DNA of 10,420 nucleotides, taken from Candidatus Saccharimonadia bacterium (GTDB lineage Bacteria; Patescibacteriota; Saccharimonadia; Saccharimonadales; 2-12-FULL-41-12). A program made the position numbers and the translations under genes. Location of the stretch: positions 1-10,420 of the forward strand of contig JALQXV010000098.1 of NCBI GenBank assembly GCA_023263015.1, read 5' to 3'. Position 1 is the stretch's first letter. Each line of letters starts with the position of its first letter. This document shows, in pieces, positions 1 through 6,388 of this stretch. A model generated the notes under the pieces. The model made no database searches. It was not told the DNA's origin and saw only the letters and a program-made list of their open reading frames with translations.

Positions 1-355
1 CGCGTGACTCAGGTTCGTGCATGAGCTTATGAATAAGAGGAATCGCGAAGGCGGCAGTTTTACCAGTACCAGTGTTGGCAATACCAATAATGTCGTTGCC
101 ATCAAGAACTACAGGAATTGCCTGATCTTGGATAGGGGTCGGGTCAACAAAGCCTTTTTTGGCTAAGTTACTTTTAATTTGATCATGAACAATAAAGTCC
201 ATGAACTTGTTTGTAGGAACGTATTCTTCAACAGCAACTGGCTTTGCTACTTTGATGAATTTAGACGGGTCGATGTACTGACCGCGTCGTTTGTTGTTAG
301 TGCGACGGCGTGAGTTATTAAACGAACGAGGTCGTGAACGAGTATATGAAGGCAT
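1..355 (-). CDS. DEAD-box ATP-dependent RNA helicase, N-terminal part (cut by window edge)
   Basis: The 118 visible residues are the amino-terminal end of a DEAD-box RNA helicase; the rest lies beyond position 1. Residues 4-24 form an Arg/Asn-rich basic extension likely to bind RNA. The Q motif follows at about 68-76 (GFVDPTPIQ), which recognises adenine. Motif I (Walker A) is at 93-100 (ANTGTGKT); the family usually has Gln where this protein has Asn94. Such helicases unwind short RNA duplexes in ribosome assembly, mRNA decay or cold adaptation; which of these applies cannot be told from the fragment. The ATG at 353-355 is preceded by an AAGGA Shine-Dalgarno motif around 366-370. A strong promoter lies about 120 bp upstream, so the transcript has an unusually long leader. 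Family assignment is firm; the specific member (RhlE/CshA/DeaD type) is not. Confidence 0.93.
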   Translation of the reverse strand, partial: MPSYTRSRPRSFNNSRRRTNNKRRGQYIDPSKFIKVAKPVAVEEYVPTNKFMDFIVHDQIKSNLAKKGFVDPTPIQDQAIPVVLDGNDIIGIANTGTGKTAAFAIPLIHKLMHEPESR

Positions 356-389
356 TAAAAAAGAATCCTTTTTTGTTTAAATTAGTAGT

Positions 390-423
390 CTGACTGCTTC
401 TGTAGCGATAAAACCTGAGTCAG
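390..423 (-). promoter_or_regulatory. Possible stem-loop in the helicase leader
   Basis: CTGACT (390-395) and AGTCAG (418-423) are perfect inverted repeats with a 22-nt loop inside the helicase leader. Leaders of RNA-helicase genes are often cold- or self-regulated through structure. That role is inference here, and a 6-bp stem of this kind is not strong evidence alone. Confidence 0.3.
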
Positions 424-474
424 AAAAACCAATTAAACTCGGATTCATCATTTAAGATCAAAAACAATATAACC

Positions 475-503
475 ATTGTAGCATAATCATGTTAAAAAGT
501 CAA
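475..503 (-). promoter_or_regulatory. Sigma70-type promoter of the DEAD-box helicase
   Basis: On the minus strand the -35 hexamer TTGACT (498-503) and the -10 hexamer TACAAT (475-480) are separated by exactly 17 bp. Both are 5/6 matches to consensus. Transcription would start near 468, giving a leader of about 112 nt before the helicase ATG at 355. Confidence 0.75.
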
Positions 504-592
504 CGATCGTGTTCAAAAGAAATGACCCAAGTTTCATTAATTTTTAATGAACTACAGGTGTTATTGGGCTAGTCGATAATCTTCTAAGCGAC

Positions 593-604
593 TATACTAG
601 TAAT
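593..604 (+). promoter_or_regulatory. -10 element for leaderless KTSC-gene mRNA
   Basis: The -10 hexamer TATACT (593-598) lies 6 nt before the ATG at 605, so the expected transcription start is the A of the start codon. No Shine-Dalgarno motif fits upstream. The -35 region (around 569-575) is a poor match, so the promoter is weak or activator-dependent. Confidence 0.5.
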
Positions 605-817
605 ATGAATCGGACGCCCGTAAACTCCTCGAATATCTTATCTATTGGGTATGACGCGGAAGCTCAATTGCTCGAAATCGAGTTTAATACCCACCGTATT
701 TATCGGTATAGTAGCGTTCCACCACATGTGTACGCCGCTTTAATGCGTAGCGAATCACACGGTAAGTATTTTTTGGTGCATATTCAAAACCAGTATTCTC
801 ACATTGAAGTAAAATAG
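605..817 (+). CDS. KTSC-domain mini-protein
   Basis: This 70-aa protein is almost entirely one KTSC domain (PF13619), the short module also found at the C-terminus of some lysyl-tRNA synthetases. The signature is clear: SSNI at 8-11, GYD at 15-17, a hydrophobic strand with L23, I25 and F27, Y33 and Y35, VPP at 38-40, then S51-x-G53 and Y55-F56. Stand-alone KTSC proteins are common in bacteria and a nucleic-acid-binding role has been suggested, but I know of no firm function. There is no signal peptide or membrane segment, so it should be cytoplasmic. The start lies 6 nt after a TATACT -10 box with no Shine-Dalgarno site, which points to a leaderless message. The gene is divergent from the helicase and upstream of the secreted repeat protein. 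No terminator is visible after it. Confidence 0.85.
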   Translation: MNRTPVNSSNILSIGYDAEAQLLEIEFNTHRIYRYSSVPPHVYAALMRSESHGKYFLVHIQNQYSHIEVK

Positions 818-868
818 TAACCCCTGCATAACACAAATTATCTGCGAGATAGCTTACAGCCATAATTA

Positions 869-933
869 CTTAACAAAGTTAAGCTATTGTTAGCATGAAA
901 ATGCTAGACAGGTTCATTACTTAACAGGAAAGG
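869..933 (+). promoter_or_regulatory. Leader of the repeat-protein gene: two palindromes and a Shine-Dalgarno site
   Basis: A palindrome CTTAACaaaGTTAAG (869-883) is followed by a hairpin TAGCAT-GAAA-ATGCTA (891-906), a 6-bp stem (7 with a T-G pair) capped by a GNRA tetraloop. No T-run follows, so the hairpin is more likely a 5'-leader structure than a terminator for the KTSC gene. AGGAAAGG (926-933) is the ribosome binding site, about 10 nt before the ATG at 944. A weak promoter candidate is TTATCT (838-843), 17 bp, CATAAT (861-866). Confidence 0.5.
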
Positions 934-943
934 TTATTTAATT

Positions 944-1459
944 ATGAATACTTCAACTAACCTATTACAAACTGTAAACCACAAGAAGAAATTATTGCTT
1001 GCAACCGGCGCAGTAGTTGCTGCTACTACCGCGGCAGCATTGTCATTTGCTCCAGCCCAACAAACTGCTGCAAACTCAATTGTAGACCCAGAAAAAATTA
1101 ACCTTGGAACTGGTTTAAGTATACAAGGTGAAGACGGCGAAAAAGCTGAACTTGGTGCACGCGCAGCAACCCATGATGGTCTTGAAAACATCGGCCTAGG
1201 AACGACCACAGCCGTTCAGGATGATGAAGGTAATGGTGCTAACTTAGGTACCAAAGTTGAATCGACTGATGATCTAGAGAATCTTAGTGCAGGAGCTCAA
1301 GGAGCAGCACATAGTGAAGATGGTGAAAAAGCCAATCTAGGTGCTGGTGTAGAAACTAAAGATAACCTTGAACAGGTTGGTGCAGGTGTTAATGCCTCAG
1401 CCCACGATGATGAAGGTAATGCCAGTAACTTTGGAATCAACTTTAGCTTTGACGAATAA
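944..1459 (+). CDS. Secreted acidic protein made of 31-aa tandem repeats
   Basis: I recognise no named family. The 171-aa protein opens with a secretion signal: lysines at 14-16, a hydrophobic stretch at about 17-36, and likely cleavage after APA (38) or TAA (43). The mature part is almost wholly repetitive: four copies of 31 residues at 53-83, 84-114, 115-145 and 146-171, the last cut to 26. Each copy divides into two halves of 15-16 residues: a small-residue, strand-like segment ('LG' or 'AG' at its start) and an acidic turn such as EDGEK, DDEGN or DGLEN. Copies 1 and 3 share EDGEKA and copies 2 and 4 share DDEGN, so the array also repeats at 62 aa. This suggests about eight beta-strands in a solenoid or meander with acidic turns that could bind cations (inference). 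It has its own RBS and ends at a bidirectional terminator. Confidence 0.85.
   Translation: MNTSTNLLQTVNHKKKLLLATGAVVAATTAAALSFAPAQQTAANSIVDPEKINLGTGLSIQGEDGEKAELGARAATHDGLENIGLGTTTAVQDDEGNGANLGTKVESTDDLENLSAGAQGAAHSEDGEKANLGAGVETKDNLEQVGAGVNASAHDDEGNASNFGINFSFDE
1100..1456 (+). repeat. Tandem 93-bp coding repeats (3.8 copies)
   Basis: Copies are 1100-1192, 1193-1285, 1286-1378 and 1379-1456. DNA identity between copies is modest, but short blocks persist: copies 2 and 4 share GATGATGAAGGTAATG, and copies 1 and 3 share GAAGA(C/T)GG(C/T)GAAAAAGC. The alternating pattern implies a 186-bp unit duplicated after an earlier 93-bp duplication. Confidence 0.8.
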
Positions 1460-1476
1460 ATAGTCATCTAAATATA

Positions 1477-1506
1477 TTAAAAGGGCCGCTCTAGCGGCTC
1501 TTTTAA
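1477..1506. terminator. Bidirectional intrinsic terminator
   Basis: The stem GGGCCGCT (1483-1490) pairs with AGCGGCTC (1493-1500), with one G-T pair. It is flanked by an A-run (1479-1482) and a T-run (1501-1504), which extend the pairing. It serves the repeat-protein gene on the plus strand and the histidine kinase on the minus strand, whose TAA stop (1503-1505) lies within the outer stem. Confidence 0.88.
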
Positions 1507-3194
1507 TTTGGGAGTGAAATTACAAAACTTGAACCTACATTAGGTACTGACTTTACCGTTATTGTGCCGCCGTGGAGTTCGATGACTTTCTGGGCCCAGT
1601 ACAGCCCTAAGCCCGAACCGGTAACCGTATCGGAAAGCTCGTTATCAATGCGGGAAAATTTCTTAAATAATTTTTGATAGTCTTTTCGGGCAATACCTAC
1701 GCCGTTATCAGTGACGGTGATCGTAGTTTTTAGGCGTGCATTTTTAAACCTGATTGTAATTTTGGCACCATCTGGCGAGTATTTACTTGCGTTATCGAGC
1801 AAATTTTCAATTACCATCCGTAAACGTTCTTTATCTGCAGAAACACTGACTGGCAGCTGGCTATCAATTATTTCAACTGTTTGCGCTCGATCCTTGATTG
1901 TTTTGCATTGCTCATTAGTAATATCGGCAATTTCTTCATTCAAATTAAATTCTTGAATATTTAATGTTACTTTATCGGCGTCAATTTGTGCGACATTAAG
2001 CAGATCGTTAACAATCCTTAACTGACGTTCGTTGCTATCATAGGCAGTTTGCAGGATTTCTCGTTGCGCATCGCTTAAGGTCTCTCCGTAACCGTCTAAA
2101 AGCATACCTATATATTGTTTAACACCAGTAGCAGGTGTGCGTAGTTGGTGCGATACCAACGATATAAATTCATCTTTTGACTTATTAATTTCCAGTAAGC
2201 GGTTTTGTTGTTCGGTTAGTGATGCATTTAGCATTTCTACGTGTTCACGTTCGGAAGTTTCCTTTTGAGCTTGCTCATAAAGTCGGGCGTTTTCGAGTGC
2301 GATCGAAGCTAGTTCGGCAATGTGAGTTAAAGCCTTGACGTCCTCAGTGCTAAAGCGCATAGACGAGTCGGTATGAGTTAGTGCAATTACGCCAATAAAC
2401 CGGTTGCCGGCCATTAAGGGTATGCCAGCGATTGATGTAACGACCGATTTTGGAAAGCTCGAACTGCGCCCACGCCAAGTGTCATAGTTATCGACCACCA
2501 ATAAACGCTTAGTGTTCCAAACTCGTCCGGCTAAGCCTTCGCCTTTACGTATCTCTAGGCCGATAAATTCTTCAAAGACACCTATGCCAACACGTACAAC
2601 CAGCTTCTTGTGACTCTTATCAAGCAAATAAATATAGCCGCCGCCAGTGCCAGCAATTTCTGCGGCATGTTGCACGATCGTATTAAGTAGCGGAATAATT
2701 TTAAGACGTTTGCCAATAGCGAGTGCAGTTTGTTGCAGCGCCACGGCGTACTCTGCTTGGCGCTTGAGTTGCAGGTCACGGTTTTTGGCTTTAGTGATAT
2801 CGCGGAAATACCACGCCCAGCCATACTTGGTTCCGTCGGTGCCGACAACCGGCACTCCGTAGCGGTCGAGTACTTGGCCATCTTTAAAATAAATTTCTTC
2901 GTGACTAACTTTATCAGGATTGGCGTATAAAAATTCAACGCGTTTAATAAATTTTTCGGGTTCAACGAGCCGAGTCATACCAAATTTAAGTGCCGCATCG
3001 TCGTCGTTACGATCTAAAATCTCTTGTGGAATCTTCCACATTTCAACAAAGCGTTGATTAAAATAAAGCATTTTACCGTTAGTATCAACCACCACAATAC
3101 CATCAGGAGTAGCTTCGTTCTGGGCTTCAAAGAAGGCCGAACGATACCGTAGCTCATCTTCAGATAGTGATCCGTCGGGCTGAATCGGCTTCAT
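1503..3194 (-). CDS. Soluble PAS-GAF sensor histidine kinase
   Basis: A 563-aa two-component sensor kinase with no membrane segment, so it should sense a cytoplasmic or diffusible signal. Order of parts: PAS domain at about 18-135 (DGIVVVDTNGKMLYFN, ending with the PAC-like WYFRDIT at 128-134); GAF domain at about 155-305; short coiled-coil linker at 305-340; HisKA with the H-box SHQLRTP (348-354), phospho-acceptor His349; and the HATPase_c domain with N-box ENLLDNASKYS (463-473), G1 DNGVG (496-500), F-box FKKFSRID (510-517) and G2 GSGLGL (526-531). All catalytic motifs are intact, so it should autophosphorylate. No response regulator lies in the window, so it is an orphan here. It follows purE by 45 bp and may be read from the purKE promoter or from a weak promoter in that gap. 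The signal sensed is unknown. Confidence 0.93.
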   Translation of the reverse strand: MKPIQPDGSLSEDELRYRSAFFEAQNEATPDGIVVVDTNGKMLYFNQRFVEMWKIPQEILDRNDDDAALKFGMTRLVEPEKFIKRVEFLYANPDKVSHEEIYFKDGQVLDRYGVPVVGTDGTKYGWAWYFRDITKAKNRDLQLKRQAEYAVALQQTALAIGKRLKIIPLLNTIVQHAAEIAGTGGGYIYLLDKSHKKLVVRVGIGVFEEFIGLEIRKGEGLAGRVWNTKRLLVVDNYDTWRGRSSSFPKSVVTSIAGIPLMAGNRFIGVIALTHTDSSMRFSTEDVKALTHIAELASIALENARLYEQAQKETSEREHVEMLNASLTEQQNRLLEINKSKDEFISLVSHQLRTPATGVKQYIGMLLDGYGETLSDAQREILQTAYDSNERQLRIVNDLLNVAQIDADKVTLNIQEFNLNEEIADITNEQCKTIKDRAQTVEIIDSQLPVSVSADKERLRMVIENLLDNASKYSPDGAKITIRFKNARLKTTITVTDNGVGIARKDYQKLFKKFSRIDNELSDTVTGSGLGLYWAQKVIELHGGTITVKSVPNVGSSFVISLPN

Positions 3195-3203
3195 ATGCTC
3201 ACA

Positions 3204-3233
3204 TTAATACAGTTACTCTTAAATTAACAGTAA
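3204..3233 (-). promoter_or_regulatory. Weak promoter candidate for the histidine kinase
   Basis: Minus-strand TTACTG (3228-3233), 18 bp, TATTAA (3204-3209) lies between purE and the kinase. The -10 box ends 9 nt before the ATG at 3194, and no good Shine-Dalgarno motif is present. This is the same geometry as the stronger leaderless promoters in the window, but the hexamers are poor. Confidence 0.4.
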
Positions 3234-3239
3234 GAATTG

Positions 3240-3791
3240 CTACGAGCTAGCTATTCTTTTGGCTTCTAAGTACGCAGCCGCACCAAGTTCCTTAAGACGT
3301 TTGTCTTTGCCGCGAACTTCGTCGGCTAACGCTTGTTCGTATCGTGCGTAGGCTTCACGAACTGATGGGTCGGTGGCAGCGAGGATTCTTGCAGTAAATA
3401 GCCCAGCGTTAAACGCACCGGCCTCACCTTGAAATGTTGCGAGCGGCTTACCCTTAGGCATGCCGATCATTGAGCCTAATGCTCGGTTTAGGGTATCGGG
3501 GCTGGAAGTAATGGCTACTCCTAAAACCGGAAGCGATGTTTCCGATGCTACCATGCCTGGCAAATGCGCTGATCCGCCGGCGCCTGCCACAATAACCTGT
3601 AGACCACGGGTCGCTGCCGTTGCGGCGTATTCTGTCATGGCATCAGGCGTGCGATGGGCTGAAATAACACGCTCCTCGTAGTCTACGTTGTAAGCAAGCC
3701 CAAGCTCGGCTAGCGCAGCGCCAGTGTGCTGCATAACTCCAAGGTCAGAATCTGACCCCATGATAATTCCGACGCGTAATTGCTCACTCAT
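3240..3791 (-). CDS. purE: N5-carboxyaminoimidazole ribonucleotide mutase (PurE, class I)
   Basis: PurE moves the carboxyl group of N5-CAIR to C4, giving CAIR, in de novo purine synthesis. The 183-aa sequence carries the class I hallmarks: MGSDSD at 11-16 in the nucleotide-binding loop, SAHRTP at 44-49 with the catalytic His46, and GAGGSAHLPGMVA at 70-82. Length is slightly above the usual 160-175 aa, the extra being a charged, helical C-terminal tail (about 145-183). Its start overlaps the purK stop in the 4-nt arrangement ATGA (3788-3791), implying translational coupling. Linkage to PurK fits the two-step bacterial route, as opposed to class II PurE, which works alone. No other purine gene is in the window. 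Confidence 0.96.
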   Translation of the reverse strand: MSEQLRVGIIMGSDSDLGVMQHTGAALAELGLAYNVDYEERVISAHRTPDAMTEYAATAATRGLQVIVAGAGGSAHLPGMVASETSLPVLGVAITSSPDTLNRALGSMIGMPKGKPLATFQGEAGAFNAGLFTARILAATDPSVREAYARYEQALADEVRGKDKRLKELGAAAYLEAKRIASS

Positions 3792-4942
3792 ACTACTAGG
3801 AGCTCCCGTGCCTGCTGCGCAGTTTGTAGTACTTCATCTCGGTCTGCTCCAAGAACGGTAATGTGACCGATTTTTCGAGCCGGTCGCGACGACTTTCCAT
3901 AAAAATGAGGATGAGTATCGGGTAGTGCTAATACGTCGTCTAGACCAGCACGGGTGAGTGGTTCTTCGCGTTGGCCAAGAATGTTAATCATTGCCGCTGC
4001 AGGAGCGCGTAGGGCGGTAGAGCCGAGCGGCATGCCAGTAATGGCTCGGACATGCTGTTCGAACTGGGATGTCTGAGCAGCTTCTATAGTGTGATGACCA
4101 GAGTTGTGTACGCGAGGAGCAATTTCATTCACAATTACTGCGTCGGCTGTGGCAAACATCTCTACGGCAAACACGCCAGCTCCCTTGAGTAATTTGAGTG
4201 TTTCATGGCCAATTTCCTCGGCATCTTTATAAAGTCGTGGGTCAATGTCCGGAGGTGTTATAACGGTGTGGCAAATATTATCTTTATGAACTGTTTCAAC
4301 GGGCGCGTAAACTGCAGTGTTGCCATGTATATCTCGTGCAGCAATAACTGACAGCTCACTGCCAAATGGCACTAAACGTTCGACATAAAGATTGCTCCAA
4401 TCTTCGCCTAAGGCAGCCTGCATGGATTCGAGCGTACTACTTGGCCCAAAGACGTAGTTGCCACGGCCATCATAGCCCCCTCGACGAGATTTAACGATGA
4501 ACTCGGCATCGAATCCAAGTTGAAAGTCTTTTAAATACCTACGTTTTGCTTCGTCGCCAGAACTAAAGGTAGCTGGCAGTGCCAAAGAAGCTGCCACTGG
4601 AATTGAATTACTATCAAGAAGTTGCTTTTGTGCAAATTTATCCTGAATTTCTTTAAGAGTGCTAGGCGATGACTGAACGTTAAAACCTTCGCGTTCTAGA
4701 TCTTCTAATGCGCCGGCGTTGATATGCTCAATCTCCCACGTCACAACGTCGGTAGCTTCGGCTAGTTCACGAAGCTTATCAGGATCCTGAAGTTCACCTT
4801 GAATTTGCTGAGCGCCAACCTGAGCGGCAGGACAATTAGGCGCTTTTTCGAGCACCGTTACTTCGTAGCCTAATGGCTGAGCCGCCTCTGTTAGCATTCG
4901 CCCCAGCTGTCCACCACCAACAATTCCAATACGTTCAATCAT
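3788..4942 (-). CDS. purK: N5-carboxyaminoimidazole ribonucleotide synthase (PurK)
   Basis: PurK is an ATP-grasp enzyme that uses ATP and bicarbonate to carboxylate AIR to N5-CAIR, the substrate of PurE. With the chosen start it has 384 aa, typical for the family. Visible marks are the N-terminal Rossmann-like loop GIVGGGQLGRM (6-16), the ATP-grasp lysine segment KSRRGGYDGRGN (151-162), the Mg/ATP-binding NEIAPRVHNSGHHTIEA (272-288), and the C-terminal HFYGKSSRPARKIGH (346-360). The frame is open to an ATG at 5005, but I start at 4942. There the glycine loop is correctly placed at the N-terminus and a GGAGGG Shine-Dalgarno site (4948-4953) sits 5 nt upstream. It ends in TGA, which supports the standard genetic code. 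It is the first gene of purK-purE, perhaps with the histidine kinase. Confidence 0.96.
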   Translation of the reverse strand: MIERIGIVGGGQLGRMLTEAAQPLGYEVTVLEKAPNCPAAQVGAQQIQGELQDPDKLRELAEATDVVTWEIEHINAGALEDLEREGFNVQSSPSTLKEIQDKFAQKQLLDSNSIPVAASLALPATFSSGDEAKRRYLKDFQLGFDAEFIVKSRRGGYDGRGNYVFGPSSTLESMQAALGEDWSNLYVERLVPFGSELSVIAARDIHGNTAVYAPVETVHKDNICHTVITPPDIDPRLYKDAEEIGHETLKLLKGAGVFAVEMFATADAVIVNEIAPRVHNSGHHTIEAAQTSQFEQHVRAITGMPLGSTALRAPAAAMINILGQREEPLTRAGLDDVLALPDTHPHFYGKSSRPARKIGHITVLGADRDEVLQTAQQARELLVV

Positions 4943-4947
4943 GTTTA

Positions 4948-4953
4948 CCCTCC
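4948..4953 (-). promoter_or_regulatory. Shine-Dalgarno site fixing the purK start
   Basis: GGAGGG on the minus strand, 5 nt from the ATG at 4942, selects this start over the upstream in-frame ATG at 5005. Confidence 0.85.
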
Positions 4954-4967
4954 ATGTGTTTCTATTG

Positions 4968-4995
4968 ATTTTAACGGCTAATGACGGGGATGCAA
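4968..4995 (-). promoter_or_regulatory. Possible purK promoter
   Basis: Minus-strand TTGCAT (4990-4995), 16 bp, TAAAAT (4968-4973). The -10 is a 5/6 match and the -35 is weak. It would start the mRNA near 4961, giving a leader of about 20 nt that contains the Shine-Dalgarno site. Confidence 0.4.
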
Positions 4996-5019
4996 GCGTA
5001 AGCACGACGTCCTTAGTAA

Positions 5020-5048
5020 TTGCTCAATAAGTATAAATAGTATATAGT
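5020..5048 (+). promoter_or_regulatory. Promoter for near-leaderless mRNA of the 5058 gene
   Basis: TTGCTC (5020-5025), 17 bp, TATAGT (5043-5048), then 9 nt to the ATG at 5058. The expected start leaves about 3 nt of leader and no room for a Shine-Dalgarno site. AGTATA occurs three times nearby (5030-5035, 5039-5044, 5046-5051), and the last contains the palindrome GTATAC, so other registers are possible. Confidence 0.55.
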
Positions 5049-5057
5049 ATACATCTT

Positions 5058-5666
5058 ATGTCGATAGAAAAGCTTGATAGTGGACTACGGAAAATTGATC
5101 CGCGTGACGCAGACTTGGCTGCTGTCGGTGCAATTACAGAGCTCATGAACGATAGAGACTTCCATAAGATCTCTTTTAGACGAGCTGCAGACGAGTTTCC
5201 AATGTTTCGTACTCTTTCAATTGGTATTCGAAATTACCTCGAAGAAAGCACCGATCCAGAATTACCAATCGCCAAAGAACACGTAGAATGTACGCTAATA
5301 GGAGCGCGTATTGGAATGATTGCCTTATCGCGTTTAGCACTCCATAACGATGATCTACGAGAAGGCTTGCAGGCAGTTACGGCCGAGCCGCTGATCACTG
5401 CCATGCATACGATTATTGAAGAACAAAGAATGCTTGATACAGATGCGCGATTACTTAACAGACGACGAGATGTGTCGCATGATTATCCAGCAGTGGAAGT
5501 AAATTTGTTTGCTACTTTTACAGAGATTATTAATCGTCGGCAAGCCTCACTTGCACCAGATATGAGCGCTTATAACGTAGAAGACCAAGCAGCAGACGTT
5601 GCAGATGGGCTTGAGCTTGGTCTACTTACTTTTGATGAAGTTGTAAGAGGTGCAAAAGCTAGCTAA
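5058..5666 (+). CDS. Unknown 202-aa soluble protein, relative of the 8308 product
   Basis: I do not recognise a family. The protein has no signal peptide and no clear membrane segment, is rich in predicted helix, and is probably cytoplasmic. Its N-terminal half aligns almost without gaps with the protein encoded at 8308: L10, D14-P15 and F47-P48-x-F50 sit at identical residue numbers, and PELPI (67-71) matches PELSI (68-72). Further on, DTDA (127-130) and DYPAV (142-146) match DTAA and EFPAL. The two are probably ancient paralogs of a lineage-specific family (inference). Both also have a TATAGT box 9 nt before the start codon. An Arg-rich stretch, LLNRRRD (132-138), is specific to this copy. 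The gene converges on the XRE regulator, with stop codons overlapping by 4 nt and no terminator between them. Confidence 0.8.
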   Translation: MSIEKLDSGLRKIDPRDADLAAVGAITELMNDRDFHKISFRRAADEFPMFRTLSIGIRNYLEESTDPELPIAKEHVECTLIGARIGMIALSRLALHNDDLREGLQAVTAEPLITAMHTIIEEQRMLDTDARLLNRRRDVSHDYPAVEVNLFATFTEIINRRQASLAPDMSAYNVEDQAADVADGLELGLLTFDEVVRGAKAS

Positions 5667-5872
5667 TTATCTGCGCGGTATTCAAGAATATCTGCAGGTT
5701 GACAATCAAGTGCTTCGCAAATAGCCTCGAGCGTAGAAATTCGAATAGCTTTAGCTTTACCATTTTTTAGAATTGAAATGTTGGCCATGGTAATACCAAC
5801 TTTTTCTGACAACTCGGTAACACTCATTTTTCTTTTAGCCAGCATTACATCGATATTAATTACAATTGCCAT
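5663..5872 (-). CDS. Small XRE/Cro-type helix-turn-helix regulator (YozG-like)
   Basis: This 69-aa protein is a single HTH_XRE (HTH_26-type) DNA-binding domain. Residues 9-35 give the first helices with LAKRKMSVTELSEKVGI and the turn into TMANISILKNGKA, where the recognition helix ends. The remainder, STLEAICEALDCQPADILEYR (46-66), is the classic end of this family. The start is 7 nt after the stop of the DUF2975 gene, so the two are co-transcribed and probably translationally coupled. DUF2975 membrane proteins next to such miniature regulators are a recurrent pair (yoaS-yozG in Bacillus subtilis). The regulator probably controls its own operon or an envelope-related set (inference). Its stop overlaps the convergent gene's stop. 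Confidence 0.92.
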   Translation of the reverse strand: MAIVINIDVMLAKRKMSVTELSEKVGITMANISILKNGKAKAIRISTLEAICEALDCQPADILEYRADN

Positions 5873-5879
5873 ACTATGC

Positions 5880-6362
5880 CTAAACCGTCAGTTCGTTTTC
5901 GGATTTAATGTGGAGTGCCTCTTGAAGTAGGCGTTGCAGGACTGCAGCAAACACCCCAATAACAAACGGTGCACAAACTAGAAACAGGGCAAACAAAATA
6001 AGTCCTGGCGCGTCATCGTTTTGTGCCCAAATATAGAAAAAGGGTAGGCTTACAATAAAGATTCCACTAATAATGGTCGCGAATATAGATATACGTTTTA
6101 AGGCTGTGACTGACAATTGAGAAAAGGCTTGCTTACTGTCAATGTAGCGCAGCAAACGCATGCCTTGGTATAGGGCTCCGTAAAAAGGAATTGCAGCCAA
6201 ATAAAGTAACAAAATTATAATGTAAAAAACATAGGTATGGGTAGGGTATTCAGCTGCAACAGCTCTCCATGTAGCCGGTAAAGCAAAAACGCATATTGCT
6301 AATACAATGGCGCCAATGGCGAGTATAGCTGCTCGTAATATAACGGTTGGTACACGATTCAT
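5880..6362 (-). CDS. DUF2975 four-helix membrane protein (YoaS-like)
   Basis: A 160-aa integral membrane protein with four hydrophobic segments at about 8-29, 44-64, 91-112 and 119-142. Family marks of DUF2975 are the cytoplasmic segment AFSQLSVTALKRIS (79-92) between helices 2 and 3, and the closing LQEALHIKSENELTV (146-160), which matches the usual A..lk.EndLT(V/I) ending. The molecular role of the family is unknown to me. The conserved partnership with a small XRE regulator, here 7 nt downstream, suggests a membrane sensor-regulator module in which the membrane protein may hold or modulate the DNA-binding partner (inference). An AAAGGA site (6369-6374) lies 6 nt before the ATG, and a good promoter lies just upstream, so the pair is its own operon. 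Confidence 0.85.
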   Translation of the reverse strand: MNRVPTVILRAAILAIGAIVLAICVFALPATWRAVAAEYPTHTYVFYIIILLLYLAAIPFYGALYQGMRLLRYIDSKQAFSQLSVTALKRISIFATIISGIFIVSLPFFYIWAQNDDAPGLILFALFLVCAPFVIGVFAAVLQRLLQEALHIKSENELTV

Positions 6363-6388
6363 GTCGGTTCCTTTGTTTAATTACAAGC

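Noticed and set aside
934..1209. Antisense open frame opposite the repeat-protein gene
   Set aside because: The sense frame has an RBS, signal peptide, periodic repeats and a terminator; the antisense product is low-complexity with no signals.
1100..1459. Repeat protein as an outer-membrane beta-barrel
   Set aside because: Eight strand-like segments and an FSF ending tempt this reading, but the likely host lineage lacks a classical outer membrane and the segments lack the aromatic alternation of barrels.
3788..3790. Alternative genetic code (UGA read as Gly, as in Gracilibacteria/SR1)
   Set aside because: TGA is the natural purK stop, in a standard ATGA overlap with purE, and family length fits termination there.
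4943..5005. Upstream in-frame start extending PurK by 21 residues
   Set aside because: The extension has no family counterpart, while the ATG at 4942 has a GGAGGG site at 5 nt and puts the nucleotide loop at the N-terminus.
5030..5054. AT-rich AGTATA triplet repeats as a replication or binding site
   Set aside because: Better explained as overlapping -10-like elements of the divergent promoters; no DnaA-box-like TTATNCACA is seen.
5663..6362. Toxin-antitoxin reading of the small XRE gene and its neighbour
   Set aside because: The partner is a four-helix DUF2975 protein with the family's C-terminal motif, not a known toxin type.
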